DNA of 37,160 nt from Stutzerimonas stutzeri KOS6. Lineage in GTDB: Bacteria; Pseudomonadota; Gammaproteobacteria; Pseudomonadales; Pseudomonadaceae. Positions within the stretch are counted from its first letter, which is position 1, and each line of letters begins with the position of its first letter. Where the stretch lies: NCBI RefSeq assembly GCF_000307775.2, contig NZ_KK020676.1:158843-196002 (forward strand). Direction: 5' to 3'. Of this stretch, positions 27,963 to 35,859 are shown piece after piece. The notes beneath the pieces were generated by a model. The model was not told the DNA's origin, did not search any database, and was given only the letters and a program-made list of their open reading frames with translations. The position numbers were made by a program, and so were the translations under genes.

Positions 27963-29198
27963 ATGAACATCCTCAACGCCCGCCTGCGGGGCCGCAGCGG
28001 TCTGTACCGCATCGAGCTGGAGGGCGCGCGTATCGCCGCCATCACCGCGCAGCAGGCGCCGGCCGGAGCCGGCCAGGGCGATATCGACGCTGCCAGCAAT
28101 CTGGTGGTGCCTCCCTTCATCGAGCCGCACATCCACCTGGACGCCACCCTTACCGCTGGCGAGCCGGCCTGGAACATGAGCGGCACGCTATTCGAAGGCA
28201 TCGAGCGCTGGGGCGAGCGCAAGGCACTGGTGACCCACGAGGACACCAAGGCGCGGGCGAAAAAGACCATCGACATGCTAGTCGACCACGGCATCCAGCA
28301 CGTGCGCACCCACGTCGACGTCACCGACCCGACGCTCTCGGCGCTGAAATCAATGCTCGAAGTGCGCGAGGAAACCCGCCACCTGATCGACCTGCAGATC
28401 GTCGCCTTCCCGCAGGAGGGCATCGAATCATTCAAGGGCGGTCGCGAGCTGATGACCGAGGCGATCGCCATGGGCGCCGATGTGGTCGGCGGCATTCCGC
28501 ACTTCGAGAACACCCGCGACCAGGGCGTCAGCTCCATCAGGTTCCTCATGGACCTGGCCGAGCGCAGCGGCTGCCTGGTGGACGTGCACTGCGACGAGAC
28601 CGATGACCCACAGTCGCGTTTTCTCGAGGTGCTCGCCGAAGAGGCGCGGGTACGCGACATGGGCCAGCGGGTCACCGCCAGCCACACCACGGCGATGGGC
28701 TCCTACGACAACGCCTACTGCTCCAAGCTGTTCCGCCTGCTCAAGCTGTCGAAGATCAACTTCGTCTCCTGCCCGACCGAGAGCATCCACCTGCAGGGCC
28801 GCTTCGACACCTACCCCAAGCGCCGTGGCCTGACCCGCGTGGCCGAGATCGACCGCGCCGGGATGAACGTCTGCTTCGGCCAGGATTCCATCGTCGACCC
28901 CTGGTATCCGCTGGGCAACGGCAACATCCTGCGCATCCTCGAAGCGGGGCTGCACATCTGCCACATGCTCGGCTACGAGGACCTGCAACGCGGCCTGGAC
29001 CTGATCACCGACAACAGCGCGCGCACGCTGGACCTGGGCGAGCGCTACGGGCTGGAGGTGGGGCGCCCGGCCAACCTGCTGGTGCTGTCGGCGCCGGACG
29101 ACTACGAGATGCTGCGCACCCAGGGCCATGCCCTGCTTTCGGTGCGCAATGGCGAGGTGCTGATGCGCCGCACGCCGGCGCAGATCCAGCGTTACTGA
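27963..29198 (+). CDS. codA: Cytosine deaminase
   Basis: A 411-residue amidohydrolase-superfamily enzyme deaminating cytosine to uracil and ammonia. Metal ligands are His56 and His58 in EPHIHLD, His in VDVHCDE (with the catalytic Glu), His in SHTT, and Asp in FGQDSIVDPW. The length and these motifs match E. coli CodA. AAAGGAG is an ideal ribosome site. It is the second gene after codB. It converges with the cytochrome c gene; the two coding ends overlap by seven bases, so their stop codons interlock. Confidence 0.96.
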   Translation: MNILNARLRGRSGLYRIELEGARIAAITAQQAPAGAGQGDIDAASNLVVPPFIEPHIHLDATLTAGEPAWNMSGTLFEGIERWGERKALVTHEDTKARAKKTIDMLVDHGIQHVRTHVDVTDPTLSALKSMLEVREETRHLIDLQIVAFPQEGIESFKGGRELMTEAIAMGADVVGGIPHFENTRDQGVSSIRFLMDLAERSGCLVDVHCDETDDPQSRFLEVLAEEARVRDMGQRVTASHTTAMGSYDNAYCSKLFRLLKLSKINFVSCPTESIHLQGRFDTYPKRRGLTRVAEIDRAGMNVCFGQDSIVDPWYPLGNGNILRILEAGLHICHMLGYEDLQRGLDLITDNSARTLDLGERYGLEVGRPANLLVLSAPDDYEMLRTQGHALLSVRNGEVLMRRTPAQIQRY

Positions 29199-29878
29199 GC
29201 GGCGGCGGTGGTCTTGAGCAGACGGTTGATGTTGGCCATCTCCTCGGCCGGCGTCAGCTTCAGCTGCGAGAGATAGGCCGCCAGCGCCTCGACGTCCGCG
29301 GCGGAGAGATGGGAGGCCACCCCGATCATCACCGATCCGGCGCGGCTGGGATCGTTCTCGCGAAAGCGCGTCAACGCCTTGCGAATGTACTCCCGGGGCT
29401 GGCCGGCCAGTCGCGGCATGGTTTCCATGCCTTCGGCGTGAGTACCGTGACAGCCGGTACAGGTGGTCTGGAAGATCTTTTCCCCGGTGTTGCGTAGCGC
29501 GGCATCCACTGTGCCTACCGGCGGATTGACCTTCTGCTGACTGAAGTAAACGGCGATATTTACCCGCTCCTCCAGGCTGAGGTTCTTCGCCAGCTTGGAC
29601 ATGACGAAATCGATACGCTCGCCGCTGGCGAACTTCTCGAAGGCATGGAACAGGTAGAGCGGATTCTGCCCGGCCAGGTTGGGAATGTGCGTGCGCTTGC
29701 TGTTGCCGTTCGCGCCATGGCAATAGGAGCAGAACACCGCGCGCTCCTGGCCGGCCAGGCTGGCCTGCTGACGGCGCTGCTCGTCGGCCATGACATGGTT
29801 GAATCGTTCGATCACCTCTTCGCTGGCATGGGCGAACGGAACGAAGCAGGCAAGCAGAGCAAGGACGAGCTTACGCAT
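29192..29878 (-). CDS. Diheme c-type cytochrome (cytochrome c4-like)
   Basis: A 228-residue periplasmic protein with a Sec signal (MRKLVLALLACFVPFAHA) and two CxxCH haem sites at Cys50-Cys53-His54 (CSYCH) and Cys140-Cys143-His144 (CTGCH). Candidate Met axial ligands lie in the METMPRLAGQ region and the corresponding first-domain segment. The two-domain layout with PNLAGQ / PRLAGQ repeats is cytochrome c4-like. It could pass electrons to a terminal oxidase or to denitrification enzymes, but nothing here shows the partner. The start is either 29878 or the in-frame ATG at 29887. Confidence 0.9.
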   Translation of the reverse strand: MRKLVLALLACFVPFAHASEEVIERFNHVMADEQRRQQASLAGQERAVFCSYCHGANGNSKRTHIPNLAGQNPLYLFHAFEKFASGERIDFVMSKLAKNLSLEERVNIAVYFSQQKVNPPVGTVDAALRNTGEKIFQTTCTGCHGTHAEGMETMPRLAGQPREYIRKALTRFRENDPSRAGSVMIGVASHLSAADVEALAAYLSQLKLTPAEEMANINRLLKTTAAAQ

Positions 29879-29887
29879 GGAGGACAT

Positions 29888-30215
29888 CCGTTTACTGAAG
29901 TAGCCGGTAGGTGTTTTTCAGGCGGGCCGACTATAGGAAGGCCGGCGACAGCGGACCCCGGCACAGGTCAACAAAAAGTGTCCGTGTGCGCGGCGCGCTC
30001 CTCTTTCGTGATCCACGTCACACGCACATGAGCCGGCCAAAAAAAGACGGCATTTATGCCATAAGCCATGCCCTTACAGCCAAACCATGCAAGTGCGCGC
30101 CTTTGCCGCATTGACCATAGAAAAATTCGATGAAGCGTTTTGCCAGATGGACCAGACAGCAGGGAGGTATTCGACTAAAGTAGCAACCCTTCACCACCGA
30201 GGAGCCGTAACCCCC
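29888..30215. other. Divergent intergenic region, cytochrome c to thioesterase
   Basis: About 330 bp without a gene. Visible content is a CRP/Vfr-like site at 30007-30022, a run of A at about 30039-30046 followed by GGCAT-TT-ATGCC, and a GAGGAG ribosome site before the thioesterase ATG. I see no convincing -35/-10 pair for either gene. Confidence 0.5.
30007..30022. promoter_or_regulatory. CRP/Vfr-like site
   Basis: CGTGA-TCCACG-TCACA matches the CRP-family consensus TGTGA-N6-TCACA at nine of ten positions and is internally palindromic. It lies about 130 bp upstream of the cytochrome c start and 194 bp upstream of the thioesterase start. In Pseudomonas the likely binder would be Vfr. Which gene it controls is unknown. 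Confidence 0.5.
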
Positions 30216-30719
30216 ATGCTAGATGGACATGCAGAGCTGACCATGACCGTGCTGATGACGCCGGACAAAGCCAATTTCTCCGGCAACGTACATGGCGGCA
30301 CGCTGCTCAAGTATCTCGACGAAGTCGCCTACGCCTGCGCCAGCCGCTACGCCGGGCAGTACGTCGTCACCCTCTCGGTGGATCAGGTGGTGTTCCGCCA
30401 GCCCGTGCATGTCGGCGAACTGGTTACCTTCCTCGCCTCGGTCAACTACACCGGCACCACCTCGATGGAAATCGGCATCAAGGTCATCACCGAAGACATC
30501 CGCAATAAAACCGTACGCCACACCAACAGCTGCTTCTTCACCATGGTCGCCCTCGGCGAGGACGGCAAGCCGGTACCGGTACCGCCACTGAACCCGAAGA
30601 CCGCCGAACAGCAGCGCCGCTTCGCCCAGGCCTACCAGCGTCGCGAAATCCGCCGCGAGCTGGAGCAGCGCTACAGCGAACTGCGTGCCGGCAACGAGCG
30701 CCTCACCGCGGTGAACTGA
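30216..30719 (+). CDS. Acyl-CoA thioesterase, hotdog fold (YciA/BACH-like)
   Basis: A 167-residue cytosolic acyl-CoA thioesterase. The hotdog signature [17 protein letters not shown] carries the catalytic Asn24 and Asp35 pair of the YciA/acyl-CoA hydrolase type. The segments [21 protein letters not shown] and [13 protein letters not shown] are family landmarks. A charged C-terminal helix of about 30 residues ([15 protein letters not shown]) extends beyond the core. The start at 30216 is where homology begins; GAGGAG lies about 11 bases upstream, slightly far. An upstream in-frame ATG at 30087 is rejected. Confidence 0.92.
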   Translation: MLDGHAELTMTVLMTPDKANFSGNVHGGTLLKYLDEVAYACASRYAGQYVVTLSVDQVVFRQPVHVGELVTFLASVNYTGTTSMEIGIKVITEDIRNKTVRHTNSCFFTMVALGEDGKPVPVPPLNPKTAEQQRRFAQAYQRREIRRELEQRYSELRAGNERLTAVN

Positions 30720-30738
30720 GCTGCCCCAGGTGATCGAT

Positions 30739-30765
30739 GTGGACTCCGGCCTGCCCGGAGTCCAC
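30739..30765 (+). terminator. Strong stem-loop after the thioesterase gene
   Basis: A perfect 11-bp stem, GTGGACTCCGG / CCGGAGTCCAC, with a 5-base loop begins 19 bp after the stop. No T run follows (GCCAGCCCCC), so it may be a Rho-type or 3'-protective structure rather than an intrinsic terminator. Confidence 0.5.
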
Positions 30766-30793
30766 GCCAGCCCCCCGATTTGTCACAAAACCT

Positions 30794-30801
30794 TATACAA
30801 T
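30794..30801 (+). promoter_or_regulatory. -10-like element upstream of yjdM
   Basis: TATACAAT lies 37 bp before the GTG start of the zinc-ribbon gene and resembles a sigma-70 -10 box. I see no good -35 at normal spacing; TTGTCA at 30780-30785 is too close. Confidence 0.3.
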
Positions 30802-30837
30802 GCGCGGCTTTCCGCATCCCGCCCCCGAGGACCTGCC

Positions 30838-31182
30838 GTGAGCTCGCTGCCGCCCTGCCCCAAATGCAACTCCGAATACACCTACGAAGACGGCCAGATG
30901 CTGGTCTGTCCCGAGTGCGCCCATGAGTGGTCCGCCACCGAGCGCGCGGCTGCCGCGAGCGAAAGCGACAAGGTGATCAAGGACTCGGTAGGCAATACCC
31001 TGCAGGATGGCGACACCGTCAGCGTGATCAAGGATCTCAAGGTCAAGGGCTCGTCGCTGCTGGTCAAGGTCGGCACCAAGGTCAAGAACATCCGTCTGGT
31101 CGATGGCGACCATGACATCGATTGCAAGATCGACGGCATCGGCGCCATGAAGCTCAAGTCCGAGTTCGTCAGGAAAGTCTGA
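30838..31182 (+). CDS. yjdM: YjdM (PhnA-type) zinc-ribbon protein
   Basis: A 114-residue cytosolic protein. An N-terminal zinc ribbon with Cys7, Cys10, Cys24 and Cys27 (CPKC, CPEC) is followed by an SH3-like barrel ([44 protein letters not shown]). This is the YjdM family, once misnamed PhnA; its role is not established. The GTG start at 30838 has GAGG eight bases upstream and gives the normal family length. The upstream ATG in the same frame would translate the thioesterase stem-loop and is rejected. An intrinsic terminator follows. Confidence 0.92.
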   Translation: MSSLPPCPKCNSEYTYEDGQMLVCPECAHEWSATERAAAASESDKVIKDSVGNTLQDGDTVSVIKDLKVKGSSLLVKVGTKVKNIRLVDGDHDIDCKIDGIGAMKLKSEFVRKV

Positions 31183-31198
31183 GCCGCGCGTGTATCGA

Positions 31199-31224
31199 AA
31201 AAAGCCCGACTCGTCGGGCTTTTT
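31199..31224. terminator. Bidirectional intrinsic terminator
   Basis: A perfect stem AAAAAGCCCGA / TCGGGCTTTTT with loop CTCG sits between the convergent yjdM (plus) and DUF1294 (minus) genes. It has T and A runs on both sides, so it can stop transcription from both. Confidence 0.92.
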
Positions 31225-31228
31225 CGTT

Positions 31229-31957
31229 TCAGATCAAGCGCAACAGCCAGTCCAGACGCTCACGACTGAAGCCGCTGCCGATGAACAGCAGGTCGATCCA
31301 GAACGCCTGATGCAGCACCACGATGAGCCAGAATGCCAGCTGGTAGCTCAGCTTGCGGGTCTTGTGGCGGAACACTTGCTGCGCCACGAGCGCGCCCGGC
31401 CAGCCGCCGGCCAGCTCGAAGAAATGCAGCGTGGTTTCCGGCGTGCGCCAGCGATCCTTCAGCGCGCTGTGCTTGTCGCGCCAATAAAGCAGGAAGGTCA
31501 GCAGGCTGGCGCCGGTATAGATCACCAGCGGCAACGCCGTGCCCAGGCGCAAGAGGCTGCCCACCAGCGGCAACAGGCAAAGCAGGACGAAGACCACCAG
31601 CTTGGCGGGCAGGTACTGAATGCCGCTGGCCACCAGGCGCCGCGACGGTTTGTCCCTGCTTCGTCCGGCCGGGTGCGGAGCGTTCGCTTGCCGAGTCGCC
31701 TGCCCCTGGCTGGCCGGGCGCTGGCGGATCGCCGGCTGGTCCAGTGCCAGCGGCGCATCCAGCCGCACATGCTCGGCGCGCAGGCGCCCCTGAGGATCGC
31801 GCCCGGCCACGTAGAGCACCCGGTCGCCCACCAGTGGCCGGCGCTCGCCATGCACGGCCGATATGTGGGCGAAAACGTCCTCGCCGCCCTGCTCCGGGCG
31901 AATGAAGCCGAAGCCCTTCTGGTCATTCCAGCTTTTCAGCGTGCCTCGCTGTTCCAT
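31229..31957 (-). CDS. Cold-shock domain fused to DUF1294 membrane domain
   Basis: A 242-residue protein. Residues 1-70 are a cold-shock domain with the RNP1-like motif KGFGFIRPE and RNP2-like VFAHISAV, predicted to bind single-stranded RNA or DNA. A basic, Arg/Gln-rich linker (about 75-110) follows. Three or four membrane helices (about 117-165 and 200-230) with the DUF1294 signature ([45 protein letters not shown]) complete the protein. The fusion would tether a nucleic-acid-binding domain to the membrane; its function is unknown. It is divergent from the NYN-LOTUS gene with 128 bp between. Confidence 0.93.
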   Translation of the reverse strand: MEQRGTLKSWNDQKGFGFIRPEQGGEDVFAHISAVHGERRPLVGDRVLYVAGRDPQGRLRAEHVRLDAPLALDQPAIRQRPASQGQATRQANAPHPAGRSRDKPSRRLVASGIQYLPAKLVVFVLLCLLPLVGSLLRLGTALPLVIYTGASLLTFLLYWRDKHSALKDRWRTPETTLHFFELAGGWPGALVAQQVFRHKTRKLSYQLAFWLIVVLHQAFWIDLLFIGSGFSRERLDWLLRLI

Positions 31958-32085
31958 GCACCGAAATCCATGTGATCAAAGTCGCGCATGCTAACCGAGC
32001 CCGGCATGCGTTGGCTGCACACCGCTATGGCCAGGGCATGGCGGTCGGCGTTATGGTCGGACGATCATCAGCCCCGGGATGAACC

Positions 32086-32916
32086 ATGGCCAGCAAGCCC
32101 AGCAGTGCGAACAAGCAGAAACACCTCGCGGTCTTGATCGACGCCGACAACGCGCCGGCGGCCATCGTCGAAGGGCTGTTCGAGGAGATCGCCAAATATG
32201 GCGTCGCCAGCGTCAAGCGTATCTACGGCGACTGGACCAAACCCAACCTCGGCAGCTGGAAGAAGGTGCTGCTCGACTATTCCATCCAGCCGATCCAGCA
32301 GTTCGCCTATACCTCGGGCAAGAACGCCACCGACAGCTCGCTGATCATCGATGCCATGGACCTGCTCTACACCCGGCGCTTCGACGGTTTCTGCCTGGTT
32401 TCCAGCGACAGCGACTTCACCCGCCTGGCCGCGCGCATCCGCGAAGAGGGCCTGACGGTCTACGGATTCGGCGAGCAGAAAACGCCCTCGCCGTTCGTTT
32501 CCGCCTGCGACAAGTTCATCTACACCGAGATCCTGCGCGCCGATGCGGCGAAGGTCGTCGCCGAGTCGCCGTCTTCCGAGAAACTCGCCGCGGCCGCCGC
32601 ACAGGTCGAGGAAAGCAGCAGGCCGGCCCGTGCCAGCGAAAAGAACGACGCGATGAAAAGCCAGCAGGTACCGGTGGACTTCATCGCCAAGGTGCTCGAC
32701 GACCTGTCAGAAGAAGACGACTGGATCCAGCTCGGCACCCTCGGGCAGAACATCAGCAAGCTGCGCCCGGCCTTCGATCCGCGGCTGTACGGCTGCAAGA
32801 AGCTCAGCGACCTGATCGCCGCCCAGCCCAGGCGTTTCGACCTGGAATCACGCGGCAGCAGCGCCAGCGGCGGCAAGGACCTCTACGTGCGCCTGCGCAA
32901 GCCGGGCAAGCACTGA
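32086..32916 (+). CDS. NYN-domain putative RNase with LOTUS/OST-HTH domain
   Basis: A 276-residue cytosolic protein. The N-terminal NYN (PIN-like) nuclease domain spans residues about 12-160, with conserved acidic residues in LIDADNAP (Asp19, Asp21), DSSLIIDAMDLL and VSSDSDFTRLA. A charged Ala/Glu/Ser-rich linker (about 170-195) joins it to a C-terminal OST-HTH/LOTUS domain (about 197-270: FIAKVLDDLSEEDDWIQLGTLGQNISKLRPAFDPRLYGCKKLSDLI). The family (LabA/DUF88-like) is predicted to be an RNase whose LOTUS domain binds RNA, G-rich in characterised eukaryotic cases. The target is unknown. Confidence 0.93.
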   Translation: MASKPSSANKQKHLAVLIDADNAPAAIVEGLFEEIAKYGVASVKRIYGDWTKPNLGSWKKVLLDYSIQPIQQFAYTSGKNATDSSLIIDAMDLLYTRRFDGFCLVSSDSDFTRLAARIREEGLTVYGFGEQKTPSPFVSACDKFIYTEILRADAAKVVAESPSSEKLAAAAAQVEESSRPARASEKNDAMKSQQVPVDFIAKVLDDLSEEDDWIQLGTLGQNISKLRPAFDPRLYGCKKLSDLIAAQPRRFDLESRGSSASGGKDLYVRLRKPGKH

Positions 32917-32925
32917 AGCCGGCGA

Positions 32926-34323
32926 TCAGCACGGCACTGCAGCTTCCAGGCCGCAGACCCGGTCCCGTCCCTCGTGCTTGGCGCGATACAGGGCGGCATC
33001 GGCACGACGCAGCAGGCTGTCCAGCGTGTCCGTCGCGTTCAGCTCGGCCACCCCGGCACTCAGAGTCTGCCGCTGTCCGGTAGCGAACGGGAACTCCCGC
33101 GCCTGTTCACAGAGCCGCTCGGCGAAAACCAGCGCCTGCTGGCCACTGGTTTCCGGGCACAGCACCATAAACTCTTCACCGCCCCAGCGCCCGACCACAT
33201 CGGCGCCACGCAGGCAGCCCACCAGCAACTCTGCGAACTGGACAAGGACGCGGTCACCCAGCTGGTGGCCGAACTCGTCGTTGATGCGTTTGAAATGATC
33301 GACATCCAGCATGACGATCGACAATGGCCGGTGATAGCGCAAGGCCTGGTCCAGGGCGATGGCGAAGCGGCCGTCCAGCGCTGCGCGGTTGGCCAGCCCG
33401 GTAAGTGGATCGGTCTGAGACTTGATCTGTAGCTGCTCGTTCAGCCGGCGCAGGCGCCCGATCCAGAACAGGCTGGTCAGCAGGATTACCGAGAACAGCA
33501 CCACCAGTTGCACCAGCAGCCGGTAGTCGGTGCCCGATTCCAGGCGAATCGGTGCATGGCTATTGGCGATCTGATTCAACTCCACCGGCGTGATGGTGGC
33601 GATGGCCTTGTCCAGTATGTCGCGCAGTATCGGCTCGCCCTTCAAAACGCCGATACGGAACTGGTTGTGGGCGCTGTTCAGCTGCCCGGCGATCTTCAGG
33701 TTGAACCAGCCTTCACGGCGGATGGTATAGGCGGCCACCGTCAACGAGCGGATGGTCAGGTCCGCCTGGCGCTCGTTGACCAGCGACAGTGCCTGGGCAT
33801 CGGTATCCGTGCGAATGATCGTCAGCCGTGGGTAATCGCGACGGATGCGCTCCTCGATGGAGGTGCCGGATGGCAAGGCAACCGTTGCAGTCGAGACGGC
33901 GGCCAGATCGGCCACATAGGGATGATCCTCGCGCGCGATCACGACATTGGTATCGGTGAACAGCGGTTGCGTGAAGATCAGCCAGGCATCACGCTCCGGT
34001 GTCTGGTTGAGAAAACTCAACAGCTGGCAGCGACCCGCCTGGGACGCTGCCAGCGACGCGTCCCAGTCCCGCGTCGGCACGACTTCCAGTTGCAGCCCCG
34101 TGCGCTCCGCGACGAGCCGCAGCAGATCGGCCGCGATGCCCTCGTGCTCGCCACGGGCATTGAGCATCTCGAAGGGCAGCCAGTCGGGATCGACGCACAT
34201 GCTGACGGTCCCGTTCCGGTCCATCCAGTCACGCTCGGCAGCACTCAGCTCGAGCGCTACATCGGTCGATGCCGGGACACCACCGGGAACAGCCAGCAAT
34301 GCAACGAGCGCAAACCTTTTCAC
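32926..34323 (-). CDS. Solute-binding-domain diguanylate cyclase
   Basis: About 465 residues. A signal peptide (VKRFALVALLAVPGGVPAS, GTG start) leads into a periplasmic bacterial extracellular solute-binding domain of type 3 (VSMCVDPDWLPFEMLN..., FTQPLFTDTNVVIAR). One transmembrane helix near residue 275 follows (LLVQLVVLFSVILLTSLFW). A GGDEF domain has GGEEF near residue 380 and an RxxD inhibitory site (RGAD) nine residues before it. It is predicted to make c-di-GMP in response to an amino-acid-like ligand. I prefer the GTG at 34323 because it creates a proper signal peptide; the longer ATG at 34398 is less likely. No neighbour suggests the output. Confidence 0.9.
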   Translation of the reverse strand: MKRFALVALLAVPGGVPASTDVALELSAAERDWMDRNGTVSMCVDPDWLPFEMLNARGEHEGIAADLLRLVAERTGLQLEVVPTRDWDASLAASQAGRCQLLSFLNQTPERDAWLIFTQPLFTDTNVVIAREDHPYVADLAAVSTATVALPSGTSIEERIRRDYPRLTIIRTDTDAQALSLVNERQADLTIRSLTVAAYTIRREGWFNLKIAGQLNSAHNQFRIGVLKGEPILRDILDKAIATITPVELNQIANSHAPIRLESGTDYRLLVQLVVLFSVILLTSLFWIGRLRRLNEQLQIKSQTDPLTGLANRAALDGRFAIALDQALRYHRPLSIVMLDVDHFKRINDEFGHQLGDRVLVQFAELLVGCLRGADVVGRWGGEEFMVLCPETSGQQALVFAERLCEQAREFPFATGQRQTLSAGVAELNATDTLDSLLRRADAALYRAKHEGRDRVCGLEAAVPC

Positions 34324-34539
34324 TGAAGCGACCCCCGAACAGACCGCACGCAACGCTGACAATGCGAGCAGTTCAACACGCGGGAAACGCCGCGGCAAGC
34401 CAGGCGCGGCTTATCGCCAAACGCTCGCCGGCTTCACTCCGGACGGTGCGGGCTAAAGATTTGCAACCTTTGTTCGGCGCGCTAATCGAACCGAGCGAAC
34501 AGGACCTCTTCTAAAGGTGACCGAACGATGGAGGTTTCC

Positions 34540-34920
34540 ATGAGCAAGCCGCTACTTCTCGCCTGCAGCCTGGCACTCTACGCACCACTGGCCCTGGCTC
34601 GGACAGCCGAACCGGAGATCGTGACCCACTTCGAGGGCCTGGATATCCAGGTCAGCCCAATGGGCGTGCCGGCCCGATCCGAGGGCGTCGAAGGGGAGCT
34701 GCTCGGCGTCCGCGCGGTCAAGGTGATGAACCGCTCCGATGCCCAGATCACCTGCGAATTCCACGTGCCGGCCGACGCCCGGGCAGACGCCTCGGCACCG
34801 CCGGTCTTCACCGTGGCGCCCGGTTCGCAGGCCGTGGAGCGGGTACCGGGCGAATACTCGCCCGACCGGCCCTATGCGGAAATCACCTGCCGCTCGAGCG
34901 AACTCAGCCCGGCACAGTGA
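34540..34920 (+). CDS. Small secreted protein of unknown function
   Basis: A 126-residue protein with a Sec signal peptide (MSKPLLLACSLALYAPLALA). The mature part has no motif I recognise. It contains two Cys (about residues 89 and 118; a possible disulfide) and reads like a small beta-sandwich (VKVMNRSDAQITCEFHVPADA, FTVAPGSQAVERV, YAEITCRSSE). GGAGG precedes ATG 34540; an in-frame ATG at 34528 overlaps the ribosome site and is rejected. It is between the diguanylate cyclase (divergent) and the ABC permease gene (convergent, 12 bp away). Confidence 0.8.
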   Translation: MSKPLLLACSLALYAPLALARTAEPEIVTHFEGLDIQVSPMGVPARSEGVEGELLGVRAVKVMNRSDAQITCEFHVPADARADASAPPVFTVAPGSQAVERVPGEYSPDRPYAEITCRSSELSPAQ

Positions 34921-34932
34921 GCTGCATGGGCG

Positions 34933-35859
34933 TCAGCGGCGTTCCTCACGAATGAAGGGCACGCCCAGCGCCCCCGGCTGGTTACCGCTGACATTCCTGC
35001 CGCTGGCGACCCAGATCATTACCGCCAGGGTCACCGCATAGGGCGTCATCAGCACGAAGTACTGCGGCAAACGCACGCCGGCGGCGGCCAGTTGCGGGAT
35101 CAGCGCCTCGATGCAACCGAACAGCAGCGCACCGGCCAGTGCCTTCCACGGCGACCAGCGCGCGAAGATCACCAGCGCCACGGCGATCCAGCCGCGGCCG
35201 CCGGTCATGTCGGCGATCCACAGCTTGGTGCTGAGCACCGAGATATAGGCGCCGGCCAGGCCGATCAGCGCGGAGCCGGCGAGAATCGCCGCCAGCCGAT
35301 AGCCGAGCACGGAAATCCCCGCGGCATCCGCCGCCTGCGGATTCTCGCCCACCGCGCGCAACCGCAGGCCGGTGGTGGTGCGGGAGAGAAACCAGACCAC
35401 TCCGACGAATATCAGCGGCGTCATGAACACCAGCGGGTTCTGCACGAACAGCTTGCCCAGCACGGGCAACTCCGACAGCGGCCACAGCTCGATGGCGCCC
35501 GGGCCCTTCACCGGCTTGTTGGTCCAGTCCAGCAGCGTGCCGAGCAGTCCGGTCAGGCCCTGGCAGAAGAACACCAGCGCCAGTCCGGCGATGACCTGGT
35601 TGATGCGCAGCACCAGCACCATCAGCGCGAACAGCAGCGACACCAGCCCCGCCGCGCCCATGGCCAGCAGCAACGAAATGCCGGGCATGCCGTAGGCCAG
35701 CTGCGCGCCGATGCCGGCCAGCGCGCCGACCAGCATCAGCCCCTCGGCGCCAAGAGCCAGTACCCCGGCGCGCTCGGTGAGGATCAGCCCCAGCGCCGCG
35801 AGGGCGAAGGGTACGGCGAAGTCCGGCGTATTGCCGAGCCAGTTGGCGATCATGTCCAT
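34933..35859 (-). CDS. Nucleoside-type ABC transporter permease, second subunit
   Basis: A 308-residue inner-membrane permease of the BPD_transp_2 family (YufQ/NupQ-like), with about eight to ten helices. Typical motifs are TERAGVLALGAEGLMLVGA near the N-terminus and GLRLRAVGENPQAADAAGISV, the EAA-like cytoplasmic loop that contacts the ATPase. It ends PFIREERR. The ATG at 35859 shares a base with the stop of the upstream permease (TGATG), so they are translationally coupled. With a Bmp-type binding protein and an ATPase it would import nucleosides or purines; neither of those genes is in the window. Confidence 0.92.
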   Translation of the reverse strand: MDMIANWLGNTPDFAVPFALAALGLILTERAGVLALGAEGLMLVGALAGIGAQLAYGMPGISLLLAMGAAGLVSLLFALMVLVLRINQVIAGLALVFFCQGLTGLLGTLLDWTNKPVKGPGAIELWPLSELPVLGKLFVQNPLVFMTPLIFVGVVWFLSRTTTGLRLRAVGENPQAADAAGISVLGYRLAAILAGSALIGLAGAYISVLSTKLWIADMTGGRGWIAVALVIFARWSPWKALAGALLFGCIEALIPQLAAAGVRLPQYFVLMTPYAVTLAVMIWVASGRNVSGNQPGALGVPFIREERR

